DNA of 64,000 nt. Origin: Symbiodinium natans (lineage: Eukaryota > Sar > Dinophyceae > Suessiales > Symbiodiniaceae). Below, piece after piece: positions 53,501 through 63,219 of this stretch. The translations under genes and the position numbers were made by a program. The notes beneath the pieces are model-generated. The model saw only the letters and a program-made list of their open reading frames with translations, made no database searches and was not told where the DNA came from. The stretch covers positions 1 through 64,000 of the forward strand of contig CAJNDS010000059.1 of the NCBI GenBank assembly GCA_905221605.1, written 5' to 3'. The stretch's first letter is position 1, and each line of letters starts with the position of its first letter.

Positions 53501-54305
53501 TCAAGATGTCTCACTCCCCGGCATTAGAGGCTTACCAGGCATCAGGCTTCAGAGGCTTTGTTGGGGATGTTGGGGGATCCGTCTTCAGAGTCTTCACTTC
53601 TCCCCTCGAACCTTCGGCTCCTGCTGGGCGTCGCTATCTGAGTGAAGGGAAATCGGAGCGAAAAAAAAACGTACTTTCTCTCTGTAGGCAGCGACTCTTG
53701 GTACTTGCAGACAATGCAGAGAGACTGTGCAGTGAAGTGTCATTGAGGGCCCAGCGGGAATCCAGCTCTAGTGCTGCCTCCTCGATGCAAAACCAGATGA
53801 AGGGTTGCTGAGAAAAACTTTGACACGGGCATTTCTTTCTCGGTTCTTGGGCACTCTAACGGAGGTCACACATCGCGTTTCACGACTGGTTTGCAAGGAT
53901 GACAGAAGCCGACGCCCACCCTTCACGAATATTGGGGCTTGCGGGAACTTTTGTGAGGACCCTGAGCGGACTTCATACTTCAACACTCCGCTCACAACTC
54001 TCAATCGACGATAGCACCAGTGATGTGACAGAAGCTTTTTTGGGTTAACAAACCCAAGGCCTCGAAGATTTCTCAACATCTTCTCCTTCCTCTCAACTCA
54101 ACTCCTAAACCCTCAACCCTCAACCCTCAACCCTAAACCCTAAACCCCAAACCCTGAACCCTAAACCCCAAACCCTAAACCTAAACCCTAAACCCGAAAC
54201 CCGAACACCGACGAGAAACCCCCCCCGTGCGCTCAGCATGGTCTCCTCATGCTCCCGCCGGATCCAGGGCTTGAGGCCCTGGAGGCCCCGGCCCTCGAGA
54301 TGGAC
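42005..54305 (-). CDS. Gene G2: multi-exon, multi-pass membrane protein, minus strand
   Basis: More than 15 short minus-strand blocks, many hydrophobic enough to span a membrane, end at TGA 42007-42005. Weaker blocks not listed separately lie near 42400-42485 (AATGAEEAEAAGSGEAKEAL), 44915-44980 (RAACMGIIFMATCSSGG), 45120-45200 (RSWVARRFSQMTTSIMPGSL), 45760-45810 (LEIVIGLVYRLG), 46040-46080, 46165-46240 (RSIFFGFAVPLAVLEPNP), 47175-47290 (TLQEQKQRWADAWQQAETTY), 48310-48460 (GPLLKDALDAAEHLLLEA), 49990-50040 (AGSSYDATTAGVALS), 52118-52196 (ASSMLLIAEFTFFLP) and 52557-52612 (QTAMQAQQAGGPQFL). A polytopic transporter or channel is the likely class. I recognise no family. The N-terminal end is uncertain: ATG 51289 is a candidate, and blocks up to 54305 may belong to it or to another gene. 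Confidence 0.5.
42487..42590. repeat. Telomere-like TTTAGGG tract in G2 intron
   Basis: Degenerate GGGTTTAGGGTTTGGGGGTT units. Confidence 0.8.
42740..42846 (-). CDS. G2 exon
   Basis: Reads SVAARFSEAISGPAWFHFIL then PRFLQARKDEETPGE. One possible membrane helix followed by a charged tail. A likely acceptor is GTCGCAG near 42842. Confidence 0.55.
43101..43190 (-). CDS. G2 exon
   Basis: Reads RFSGRQYLASERYIDVMWMW then ATAAVGPSFA. Membrane-helix-like second half. Confidence 0.55.
43196..43255. repeat. Telomere-like TTTAGGG tract in G2 intron
   Basis: GGGTTTAGGGTTTAGGGG followed by variants. Confidence 0.8.
43300..43368 (-). CDS. G2 exon with membrane helix
   Basis: Reads IGLTWQRVFFLAIMWLGAAF. 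Borders approximate. Confidence 0.5.
44040..44112 (-). CDS. G2 exon with membrane helix
   Basis: Reads EPEVFMFFVMRIIDFVADKA. Borders approximate. Confidence 0.5.
44399..44455 (-). CDS. G2 exon with membrane helix
   Basis: Reads TQSADINSGILLAIFASA. Borders approximate. Confidence 0.45.
44745..44825 (-). CDS. G2 exon with membrane helix
   Basis: Reads AVASARAMFCAWMALFSLEW then QRLGLEARG. Borders approximate. Confidence 0.5.
45004..45030. repeat. AT dinucleotide microsatellite
   Basis: An uninterrupted TA run in a presumed G2 intron. Confidence 0.9.
45824..45960. repeat. Telomere-like TTTAGGG tract in G2 intron
   Basis: GGGTTTAGGGTTTAGGGTTT followed by strongly degenerate units. Confidence 0.75.
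46487..46595. repeat. MITE-like foldback, best copy
   Basis: 109 bp with a perfect 10-bp terminal inverted repeat (GGGTTTACGA ... TCGTAAACCC). The core has GGGGTACC, GGGGGTCC and GATCCTACCATCTGGGGGTC shared with the 22.6- and 38.0-kb copies. It sits between two G2 exon blocks. Confidence 0.7.
46865..46980 (-). CDS. G2 exon with membrane helix
   Basis: Reads SCAGYVMGLTLSMWVRYVIS then GCGAEGILKRAHDPHSAARA. Acceptor CCCGCAG near 46981. Confidence 0.55.
47425..47535. repeat. GA-rich microsatellite (AG and ACAG units)
   Basis: Runs of GAGAGA and GACAGACA with an A-run near 47451-47464. Confidence 0.95.
47547..47945. repeat. Tandem array of hairpin units
   Basis: About seven units of GGGCCTGAAGGATT...AATCCTTCAGGGCCC type. 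The two arms of each unit are reverse complements around a T-rich loop, and C-rich spacers separate some units. Confidence 0.9.
48745..48860 (-). CDS. G2 exon
   Basis: Reads FKASIGANFGGALPAALTGA then VEVFSDEALSC. Small-residue-rich, possibly membrane-embedded. Confidence 0.5.
48996..49040. repeat. Telomere-like CCCTAAA tract, nearly perfect
   Basis: Five consecutive CCCTAAA units, the most regular minus-oriented tract in the window. Confidence 0.9.
49080..49167 (-). CDS. G2 exon with membrane helix
   Basis: Acceptor CACATCCAG above 49167. Reads AWCAVVSWFTAFCAADAFGE then LLMHLGKP. Confidence 0.55.
51204..51289 (-). CDS. G2 exon, possible start codon
   Basis: ATG at 51289. Reads MAKVKRLAWSTLQAAVAIFI then SMRGTYILQ, a short basic N-terminus followed by a hydrophobic helix, as in a signal anchor. 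It could equally be an internal exon. Confidence 0.5.
52198..52285. repeat. Telomere-like TTTAGGG tract
   Basis: GGGTTTGGGGTTTAGGGTTTAGGG and variants. Confidence 0.85.
54100..54205. repeat. Telomere-like CCCTAAA tract
   Basis: Runs of CCCTCAACCCTAAACCC. A GGGTTTAGGG tract on the opposite strand lies 130 bases further on, with an exon-like block between them. Confidence 0.85.
54230..54305 (-). CDS. Exon of G2 or of an upstream minus-strand gene
   Basis: Acceptor GCGCGCAG above 54305. Reads VHLEGRGLQGLKPWIRREHE then ETMLSA. Convincing as protein; its gene is unknown. Confidence 0.5.
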
Positions 54306-54337
54306 CTGCGCGCGCGCACTTAAGGGAAGGGTGTAGG

Positions 54338-54450
54338 GCCTCGGGTTTAGGGTTTAGGGTTTAGGGTTTAGGGTTTAGGGTTTGGGGTTTGGGGTTGAGG
54401 GTTTAGAGTTTAGGGTTTGGGGCTTAGGGTTTAGGGTTTCCAAGGTTTAT
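54338..54450. repeat. Telomere-like TTTAGGG tract, longest regular run
   Basis: Six successive GGTTTAG units, then degenerate ones. Confidence 0.9.
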
Positions 54451-54738
54451 GGGGATCCGGGTTCAGGGGTGCAGGGTTTCAGAGCTCAGGGTTTCAGGAT
54501 TTATAGGGTTTAGGGAAAAAGGATGTTTCCCAACAGAGTAGGCATGGCTTACCATTCTGCAGTGGTTGCAAGCGTTATGGATCGTCGTGAGGGGGGCTGG
54601 TAGGCCTTCTTCTTGGGACGAGATGAAAACTTGTCCGTTGGACGTTGGACAATCCGATCACAACATGCGCTGCCCAACTGCTCGCCCAACGCGGCCTGTC
54701 CGCCCGGGCCAACAACGGCGTGACCTCACCCAAGGCAC

Positions 54739-55476
54739 ATGAACTTCAATACAAAAGAGCGTGCTTCGAATCCTGACTTGAAACGCTCGAAACCTGCTTA
54801 CCCAAACCTGAGACGCCGCACTCAACGGGCAGAACCGGAGCTACTCCTGCAGTCGCTTGACAAACCCAAACATACCCAAACCAAGACTGGCGAGTGCCAG
54901 GCACTACGTCTTTCTATGAAAGAAACGTGCAATGCCAGGTCTGCACATGTCAAGCTCCCAAATTCCCATACAAGCATAGCAAAGGGAGCTCAGGTCAAAC
55001 GCACGTCTCGCTACGAGTATGTGCGTTTTTCTCAAACAAAAAAAGCAAGCTGGCTTCAAGCTGCGCGCAAGGCTTTTCAGCCCAGATGCCTGAAGCGTTG
55101 TCAATCAGCGTGCCCCACCACAGCCTTGGAAGGAGAATCGAGGACCCCTCGATGTCAGCATCTGGCTTCCGGGCTCGCAGAGGTGGGTCTGACAGGTCGC
55201 CGCAGATGCCGTAGCTGCCGTAGCTGGGGCCCAGGCAATACGGATGAACCTTGGTTCGGCGGAATGGCGGCGAGGATTACTCTGGCATCTGGGACTTCAG
55301 CCTGGGGTCCTCTCACAACAGCTGACACTTTCGCTCGAATTCTTGTGAAGGCAGCTCAAGACACAGCTGCTACAGGACAGCTCGGGTGCATACTGTTTTG
55401 GGGGCTAACTTCGATGTGGGAACATTCCTTGCAAGCTCTGGCTTTGGTTCTCAAGGCTCCCGGCACCAAATCTTGA
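54739..55476 (+). CDS. Unassigned 245-codon open frame
   Basis: ATG-started plus-strand frame. Basic N-terminal third and no motif I recognise. It is the longest plus frame in this part, but it may be chance. Confidence 0.2.
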   Translation: MNFNTKERASNPDLKRSKPAYPNLRRRTQRAEPELLLQSLDKPKHTQTKTGECQALRLSMKETCNARSAHVKLPNSHTSIAKGAQVKRTSRYEYVRFSQTKKASWLQAARKAFQPRCLKRCQSACPTTALEGESRTPRCQHLASGLAEVGLTGRRRCRSCRSWGPGNTDEPWFGGMAARITLASGTSAWGPLTTADTFARILVKAAQDTAATGQLGCILFWGLTSMWEHSLQALALVLKAPGTKS

Positions 55477-55479
55477 TCA

Positions 55480-58400
55480 TGAGGTCCGGAGACCTGGAAT
55501 GGAGCTCTCAGGGCGAACTTAGCAAGGGGCGAAATTGGCATGTTTGTTTTTTTGTTCTCGTAGGGGGCTTTCGGCTTGGCCGCCCGAACAAGCACAAGTT
55601 GAGCCACAGAGGCTCTTTGTGGGCAGACGCGGCGATGTAAACCCTCATTGAACTTCCAACTTCAAAGAAACCATGAAACCTTCAACAAACAACGCGGGAG
55701 CCTTCGTTGATATGGAGCCTGGTGAATTGTCCAAACAATCCGCTTCTTGGCACAGCGGACCGCCGCTTGAGCCGAAAAAACGGTAGGAACGTTTTGGGGT
55801 GTTCTTTTGGATGATCGGTTTCCCCTGTTTTGGCTGGGAAATGTGGGATGTGGGGGTTGTTGGGCGGGCTGTGAAAGGGGGGCTTGAACGCCCTTCTGGG
55901 ACTACACACTGCGTCGGCATGGCCCGACGAGGCACGACAAACAGGACGACACCGAAACTAGAGTTGTGAAAGGGTGACAGGTAGCTGGTTAGTTCAGTAG
56001 CTCAGCGCAGCAGCTGCAGGAACTAGCAATAGCTGATCGCAGACCTCACAATGAGTCCTCCCCCCTTCCGTACGTTTGGACACCACGTCTCAACCAGCTG
56101 ACAGCAAACAACCACTGCCCTGCCAGCAAACCAAACCATGTGCCCGACCAAGGCCCGAAAGACTAGGCTAAATCGTTGCCACCTAAAGCACATCCCAACG
56201 TAATCCATTCCATCGTGCGGCGCAGTTAGAGTCATGGGTTTCTTGAAGGGGTAGGGATCGTTAGGGTTGTAGACACTTAGAGGTCGGAAGTCCTTACCGC
56301 TTTTTTGCCATGAGGATTGTCGACTGGCTCATCCATCAGCCGCATTTATTTTGCTGTGAGGATTGTCGACTGGCTCATCCCATCAGCCGCATCTATCTGC
56401 CCATAGATACGAAGTAAGCCTGAGCCCTCAATCGGTGAGCTTAGAATTTCAGGCAACCTGCAAGGAATGCAACAGCATGATAGGAGATACAGATACAGCA
56501 CAGGATGTGAAGGCAGGCTGATTGCGATCTGCAGTCTAATCCGACTACACCAAATGCGAGGTGCGAGCGCTGTCCTGATCCAGACTTGCAAGAGCCACAC
56601 GGTTGGGGCGTAGGGCCCCTTGAAGCCCTAGTGCAACAACACGACCTCTGCACACCTCTGCGAAGCATACTCGCAGCATGCATAATTTCTAGAAATGAAA
56701 AGATAAAGATATATACATAAACCTAAACATTACCCTAAACCCTTTTATAACGCAAGAATATCTGCCATTTATTTCACTTGTCAGACCCTTATTTAAGGTC
56801 CCTGAGTCTGGTGCGCCCGGTCCCACATCAACTATGGCGAAACGGTTCTGGCGAGTTGGAGCACGGTCCTCGTACTAGTAAAGTGAAGGCTCCCTTAATG
56901 TCCTCTATTACCGCTCCTATCCACCAGCAGGAACTGAAGATCCTCTGGATGCGGGATCGTACAGCAAGAGGCCAGAGCCGCCGAAATCCGCCACAAACCG
57001 CAAAAGTCTTGATTCAGGGGCGTTAGCCTGTGCATGCTTCAGCTTCAGAAAACAAGTCAGATTGGATGCTTACACGGGCATACGTTGAGCCGGGAGGCTG
57101 CAAGCGAAAGCCCGGCGACAAACGGCTTCCACGCCGACTGCCAAAAGGCCATCAAGACCCAGTGAAGTCAAGGGGCACCACCTATGGGGTCCCAGTGCTT
57201 GCTTCTTGCTCTGCTGAATTCCAACTAGAGCCGCGGCGGTGCAGCGGCCACGTGGCGCAGGTTGGACAAGCCTGCTGCCAGCGCTCTAGCCTCAGCTGGG
57301 GCTTCGGGTTTAGGGCTTGAAGTTAGGGGTGGTCTTAGACATATTTGGGGAACGGGATTACTCAGGAAGAAAAGAGGAAAGGATTGGAGTGCTGGGCAAA
57401 CACTGGGCCTGCACCTCACAACTCCCTTCTTACACTGAAACTGTGGATGCTTGACGCCGCAGTGACACCTTCACCAGCCCCATCCTTGAAACTCCGAACG
57501 AGACCGGAGGTGGCTCCCACTTCGAAACGCAAGCAGAGTTGACAGCGTGGTACACGCTCAGCGTTGTGAACCCAAGCTTGGCTTTGTTGTGTTCACGTGC
57601 GCCTGCGTCCTGTCAAAGACTTCCAGTATGTATGTAGCTAGTTCAGGTGGAATAGTATCAATACACAACTTTGTGGACTTTCTTTAATGCTTGTATTCAG
57701 TGGTGCTTGCTATATAATGACCATGTTGTCCGCATCTTGGAGTCGGAGTCTCTGAGTGGAGGACAACCTTCCTGGATGCGACAACCTCGAGAAATGAAAA
57801 TAACTTGACGTCCTGGCCCACCACTGGCCAGATCCGAATCACCAAGGATCGAGCATTTCGTGCTCCACTCATTCCAGGTGCTGCCTCCGGGAATCAGCTG
57901 GGCTTGTTGGGGTTACATTCCTTCCGCTTTGAGCGCTTGCATCTGGAAGGCTGCCAACAGTCTGAAAAGCTCTGCAGACCCGGCCATGCCTCATGATCTG
58001 ATCAAGATCTGCCTCGTCCATGGCCTGATGACTCGTGACGAGGATCTAGGTTTTTATACCTGCTGCAATCGGTTGGGGTATGTTGGGCAACTGTTGGGGT
58101 CAGTGACCGAAGTGCCAGCCTGAATGCTCGGAAAGGTTGAGGGTTAAGTCTTTCGCTTTGGGGTTTATGTGAGGGCGCAGAAAGGAAAGGCTCACGTCCT
58201 ACCTGGAGTCATAGAGGCTGTCTCACGGTGATGCGCGCACAGCAGCAGCATAGGAGGGCTTGCACGGGCGTGTCTTGTTAGTAATGAACGCGCTCTCCAC
58301 ATCATGCCTCAACCGACAAAGGGTCCAAGAAACTTACACACGCACTCACGCCTCCACTTGCGTCAGATCTCCTGGGCCGCCCAGCTTGTTGACAAGCTGC

Positions 58401-60100
58401 GGCTTGCTTTGATGGGGCGGGTGTCGGGCTGCATGGTCTGTGCTCAACGAATGTTGTTGCATCGCCAGAAAAGCACGAACTGCTCATCTCCTTTTACATG
58501 CCCTGTGGACGTTGGGAACATGGAGTCCTCTAACCCTACGCTTCAGAGCTGCGGCTTGAACCTGCGCTAAGCCTGCCTTCCAAATCCTATCACAAGCTTC
58601 CACAACTCATTGCAGCCTGCAGATCGATAATTGCAGCGGGGGCCCCGCAGACTTGAATGTCCTAGCACAAATCAATACAAGCGAGCGGCGGGGCACAGCC
58701 GCATCATAATGCACCTCCTGCAGAACCAGCTGGCTTTTGCACGGCACGGACGTGAGGCACTGCGGCATACTACCCCGCAGCGGCTAATGCGCATAACTAC
58801 GGCGGCGAAGCTCCTTAAAGAAGATGATCATGATCGGTGGGCCGCCAGTACCTACAGTGGTCTCCGCATCCTCCGAGAGGACCACGATCCTGGCATCCAG
58901 GCACGCAGCTTACACTATCTTCAACACAATTTTATCACGCAAGGGCTTGACACGTAATTCCAACGCTGCACTTGTCTAACCACGCTCAAACAACCGCTTA
59001 CTCGCTTTCACGAGCATGCCCAAACGCCTGCGTCCAAGGATGGCCGACAAGGCCTGCGCGAAAGCGGGCATTCTGCATCCGCGGGGCGGGGGTGGCGAGG
59101 GCATGGGGGCCGCTGCCACGTAACAGCACCAAACTCAACCAATGTGGAAGCCTGGCGGTGTGATCCTGTAAACATTTAGCCCACCACGGCCTCCAGACTG
59201 ACGTGGTCCCCCCAAGAGTCGGCCATCATCCTCACACAGCAGGCGTGGTGGCAAGGGCGCCGCGTTCACAAAAAATTACAGAAACGGTGGAACACGAAAA
59301 GCATGGCGCAGCGGTCCCGGCGACGTACTCGCCGAAAGAGCCCTGCACGAAGCCCTCGTACCTGAGATTGCACACTCATATCGCTGTCAACAGGCGTCTG
59401 CCCTTTTTCTTGGTATGTACGAAACCACACTTCCTCCAGTTGCTTTACACACCAGACACATACACGAAAGGGGCAAAAGTGCCAGAATTCCATATCGAAT
59501 ATACACATGAAAAGAACTTCGGACTCCAGATTTACGTCTACAAAGCTCCACATCTGCAGATGCGCAGTTCGCGGGTGGAAACCATGGGCTACTCAACTCT
59601 GGGAGGCATAGAAGGCTTCTGCCACTGATGACTGATGCTGCGCGTTGACGTTCACTCTCCGAGATTGCAGAGGGAGCACGTGAGCGCATAGCATCAAATG
59701 TCGACTTTGGCAGCATCCGCACAGTTCCCGGAGCCTAAACCCTTCAAAGCACCGAACCCTACAATCAACAGCCGGATTACCTTCATGGCACGGGCTTCAA
59801 AGCCACCCGCCACCCGCCTTCACACGTAAGCTGAAAGTTTGCTGCTTTTCCACAAGTTGCGCACACTCGCACACCTTTGGGTCCGCGACAACCCTGGGCC
59901 TGTGCCTGATACCTTGTTGCCGCTCTGTATCTTACGAAGCCACTTCCAGGCAAAGAGCGAGAAACAGGAGCGAAAAGTTTGCATCAAGAAGCGGACGTCA
60001 GGAGAAGAAAACATTGCAAAGAGAATTCGACAAATCGAACAACAATAGCGGAGAAAACCATCAGACAGCAGAAGGCTGAAGTGAAGAAAAACAAGCGCGT
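55480..60100. other. No supportable gene
   Basis: Short frames only. A duplicated ~35-bp block (TTTGCCATGAGGATTGTCGA-like and TTTGCTGTGAGGATTGTCGA) occurs at about 56304-56345 and 56350-56390. A plus frame at 58631-58957 is protein-like but unassigned. Confidence 0.35.
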
Positions 60101-60120
60101 GGCAAGAAGAGAACACTGCC

Positions 60121-60951
60121 TCATGAAATAGCGAAAAGAAACGCAAAAAAAAACAATAATGTGCCAGGGAGCTGGTTGGCTCGACCCAAGAGCCAGCGCC
60201 CCACTCGCAGACGCAGAGTCTGGGGCTGAATGGCCCTGAAGCCGCCCGCCGCTGCCACTGCCCTGAACTGGCAGTGCCCGTCCGCGGCGCAAACCTGGAG
60301 TGATCCATGGATTTTAATCCAGCTCACAAGGTGCTGCCTTGGCTCATTATCACTTCCCACAGTGGGTCCGATGGCATCAGCACAAAAGGAAGGGAATTGT
60401 GTAGGACTAAACCTTGTCCAGGCACTTCGCGGCTCAGCTCCAAGTGCTCCAGGCGTTGCCTTGGAAACAAGCTCATATGTTTCATGGACGCACGATTGCC
60501 CCACCTCGAATGCTCTGACCCTGGTACTTCTCATGGGCTTGGGTTCGGGAAACCTGCGTGGTACATTCACAAACGGAGCCTTCCGCTGGACACTGCAAAA
60601 CCACGACCCTGCAGCTTCACGAATGTCAGCTGTGGCGCTTCTGGAACACCGAGAGCTTGTGCTCCACCGCCTTCGTCCACCCAACTCACAATTGGATCGA
60701 AAATGAGATATCTCGCCCCAGAAAGAGCTGCGAGTTGCGGACTTATCTTGGCCGGATTGGGCCCGAAACATGAGAAGTTTCACAATGTAACACAAGCCTA
60801 ATCCATGGCACACAACAACAACATTCACAGACAGTGTCGCGCGAACGGCTTCTGCCAGGCTCACACCCTCTATCTTGGCCGCAGGCTTCCGTTCTACTTT
60901 CTTCGCTCCCTGTGCTTTCACTATCCCAAACTCCCCATCCTGTCTGTTCAT
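60121..60951 (-). CDS. Open frame with OTU-protease-like active-site block
   Basis: A 276-codon minus frame. Near its C-terminal end (about 60230-60300) it reads AADGHCQFRAVAAAGGFRAI, which matches the D-G-x-C-x-[FW]-R pattern around the catalytic Asp and Cys of OTU cysteine proteases. The matching C-terminal His region is not seen because the frame ends soon after. The upstream part is not recognised. It could be an exon or a retroelement remnant. Confidence 0.3.
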   Translation of the reverse strand: MNRQDGEFGIVKAQGAKKVERKPAAKIEGVSLAEAVRATLSVNVVVVCHGLGLCYIVKLLMFRAQSGQDKSATRSSFWGEISHFRSNCELGGRRRWSTSSRCSRSATADIREAAGSWFCSVQRKAPFVNVPRRFPEPKPMRSTRVRAFEVGQSCVHETYELVSKATPGALGAEPRSAWTRFSPTQFPSFCADAIGPTVGSDNEPRQHLVSWIKIHGSLQVCAADGHCQFRAVAAAGGFRAIQPQTLRLRVGRWLLGRANQLPGTLLFFFAFLFAIS

Positions 60952-61149
60952 ACGTGGGCCTATTCTGAATTGGGCAGATGCAAAAAACTACAAAGACTCA
61001 ACGTAGAAGTTTGCTACCATTCTGGAAGTAGCAAAGGCGCAACAGTGGCCAGGAAGCCAATCGTTGGATTACACATGGATTTCAAAACACAGGCGTGAGC
61101 TTTCTTTCTTGGCATGATTACGGCTTAGGAAACTATTTGCAGTTCTCCC

Positions 61150-61350
61150 AGAATCCAAGAATCTGGGATTTGCTGAGCCAGCCTCTTTCTTTAACTCTGT
61201 TTTGCTGATCTTGGCACACGGATCAGGCACTGGATCCAGAAAAGAATCCAAGGCTCCCTGGGGAATCTTTGCATGTTGAATTTCCAGAAGGATTCGATCC
61301 CTCATCGCTTGGAACGTTCTGAACTTTTCCTTTGCACAGCCCAGGCTGTG
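61150..61350 (-). CDS. Exon-like block, minus strand
   Basis: Reads FRTFQAMRDRILLEIQHAKI then PQGALDSFLDPVPDPCAKIS. Protein-like; no family recognised. Confidence 0.3.
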
Positions 61351-62879
61351 TTGCCCAGGACTCAAAATGTGTCCCAGTATGAATACGCGTCCCTTTTTGC
61401 AGTCGGTTCATTCTTAAGTCTGCGGAAGTTTAGGACGCAAGTGGAACGCGGGACGAATATACATCATTATACATCGCATCAGGAAGTCATGCTGGAACTC
61501 CAAGTCCACCTGCCTCGCTCACGCGGGATGGCGAAGCCGGCAGGCCTTGGAGCGAAGAGGTGCTTGGATTGCAGCCCCCTCAAGAATTGAATCTCTTGGG
61601 TTCCCTGATGACAAAACATCCTCCACAAATGCTGAGCAGCCATGTGCTACGGAGGAAGCAATGAAATCAAGAGTTGATAGGGTCTACTGCATGATCAACC
61701 AAAGAGTTCTGTCACGCCCTTCCCTTGCGTGCCTGCCCAGAATGTGAGCAGAACCATCAACGAATACTAGTCATGATGCAGCTGCTCTCTCCATGTGCTT
61801 ACTTCGCTGTGCATTCTGACCTTGCGGGATCACTGCCAAGCTATTCGCAACTTATCCTTGCAAACAGCAATGTTACCGGACATGCATTCACAGCTGTGGT
61901 GAGGCGTTGACGGTCTCCAGCCATCGGCCTTGGCATTCTGCTGGCTTGAGACACGGCTCGACAAGAACGCACCTTGCTCAAAAACATGTCACCAGTTGTC
62001 TTTGCTCTATTGGAACCCAGACGGACTTTGGGCAATTGGAATCAGCTCGTGGAATCTTCAGGAAAATCTGGATGGAATTGCTAATAGGACAACGCCGACA
62101 TTTTCCGGTTCCGACATTCCAGCTCAGCACAGCCGCTGGCACTCAAAAAGGTTCAATGTGCGGCACAGCCTGAGTCCCAAACTCCATTGCCCAGATGATT
62201 GGCAGCCCGCAACTGGAACCTCACAGGCTTTGAGGTTGTATGGTAATAGAATTACTTTATTAGACTTATTTGTGTATGCAAGTTATTTGATATTGGAATT
62301 GAATTTACCTTGCTTGGGGCTGGAGTAGTTGTGCTCACGGCCTTTCCTTAAGGGTAGCCTGGTTAGATGTAAGCACAAGCCCCTGCGGCTAACAGCACTC
62401 TGGGACTCGGGAACGTCTTCAGTATCAGGGCCCTGCACCCCAAAACTCTGCAGTTGTAAATCGGGGTGCAGGTGGCGCCGGTCAAGATCGAACAATACGG
62501 GTTGCAGCAAAACCCCCCGACAGCTATCATCCCTCGGGCTTGCACTGCACCTCCGGCCGTCATTGACACGAGAACCTTCCTGTACTGCATATTTCTGTGC
62601 ATGAAGTTGCACCCCCCCCCCCCTCCTGGGAATATCATGATTCGCGTATGCAGAACGTCTATCAGAGTCTATCATGCACACGCCCATTGAACTTCTTTAG
62701 GGCGACGAGCTGGAAGATGCCTTCTACAGCTTCTCGCACGAAGCCCGCAAAGAAGGACGGTGGGCAAAGGTGCGGTGGTGGCATGGTTACAAACGCGGAA
62801 CTGCTATATTGTGACACTCAATAATTTTTCCACTTCATCCTCAACCTGTCAGCATCCCGCCGAGGTGCTGGCACCAGGC

Positions 62880-63060
62880 CAGATAGGCCAGGGAGCACCT
62901 CTCAGGGTCAATGGGTTCGGGGTTGGATGGTTTGGGAGAGCTGGTGACAGCTTGTGGACGGTCCACAGCGGAATGTCAGGGTCCAGCCAAACCTCTCCAA
63001 AAACTGCGTCGCAGTCGTCCCCCATGTCCAAAAGCACTGTTGTGACCCCATGCATTCTAG
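62880..63060 (-). CDS. Exon-like block, minus strand
   Basis: Reads VLLDMGDDCDAVFGEVWLDP then DIPLWTVHKLSPALPNH. Protein-like; borders and gene unknown. Confidence 0.3.
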
Positions 63061-63219
63061 CTCACGACTTACACCTCTTAGTCTTGATACCACGGCACAG
63101 AAGCATGTCAGACGTACACTTTTTTGGGACACCCCCGCATCACCCGAAACCCTAGACACGACACTGGCAAAACAAGCCGAACCGGCTGATTTGAAGAAAC
63201 CCGTCGCAACCCGAGTTAC

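Noticed and set aside
54338-54450. Chromosome end (telomere)
   Set aside because: The tract is short and degenerate, and normal sequence lies on both sides. Many similar tracts occur throughout.
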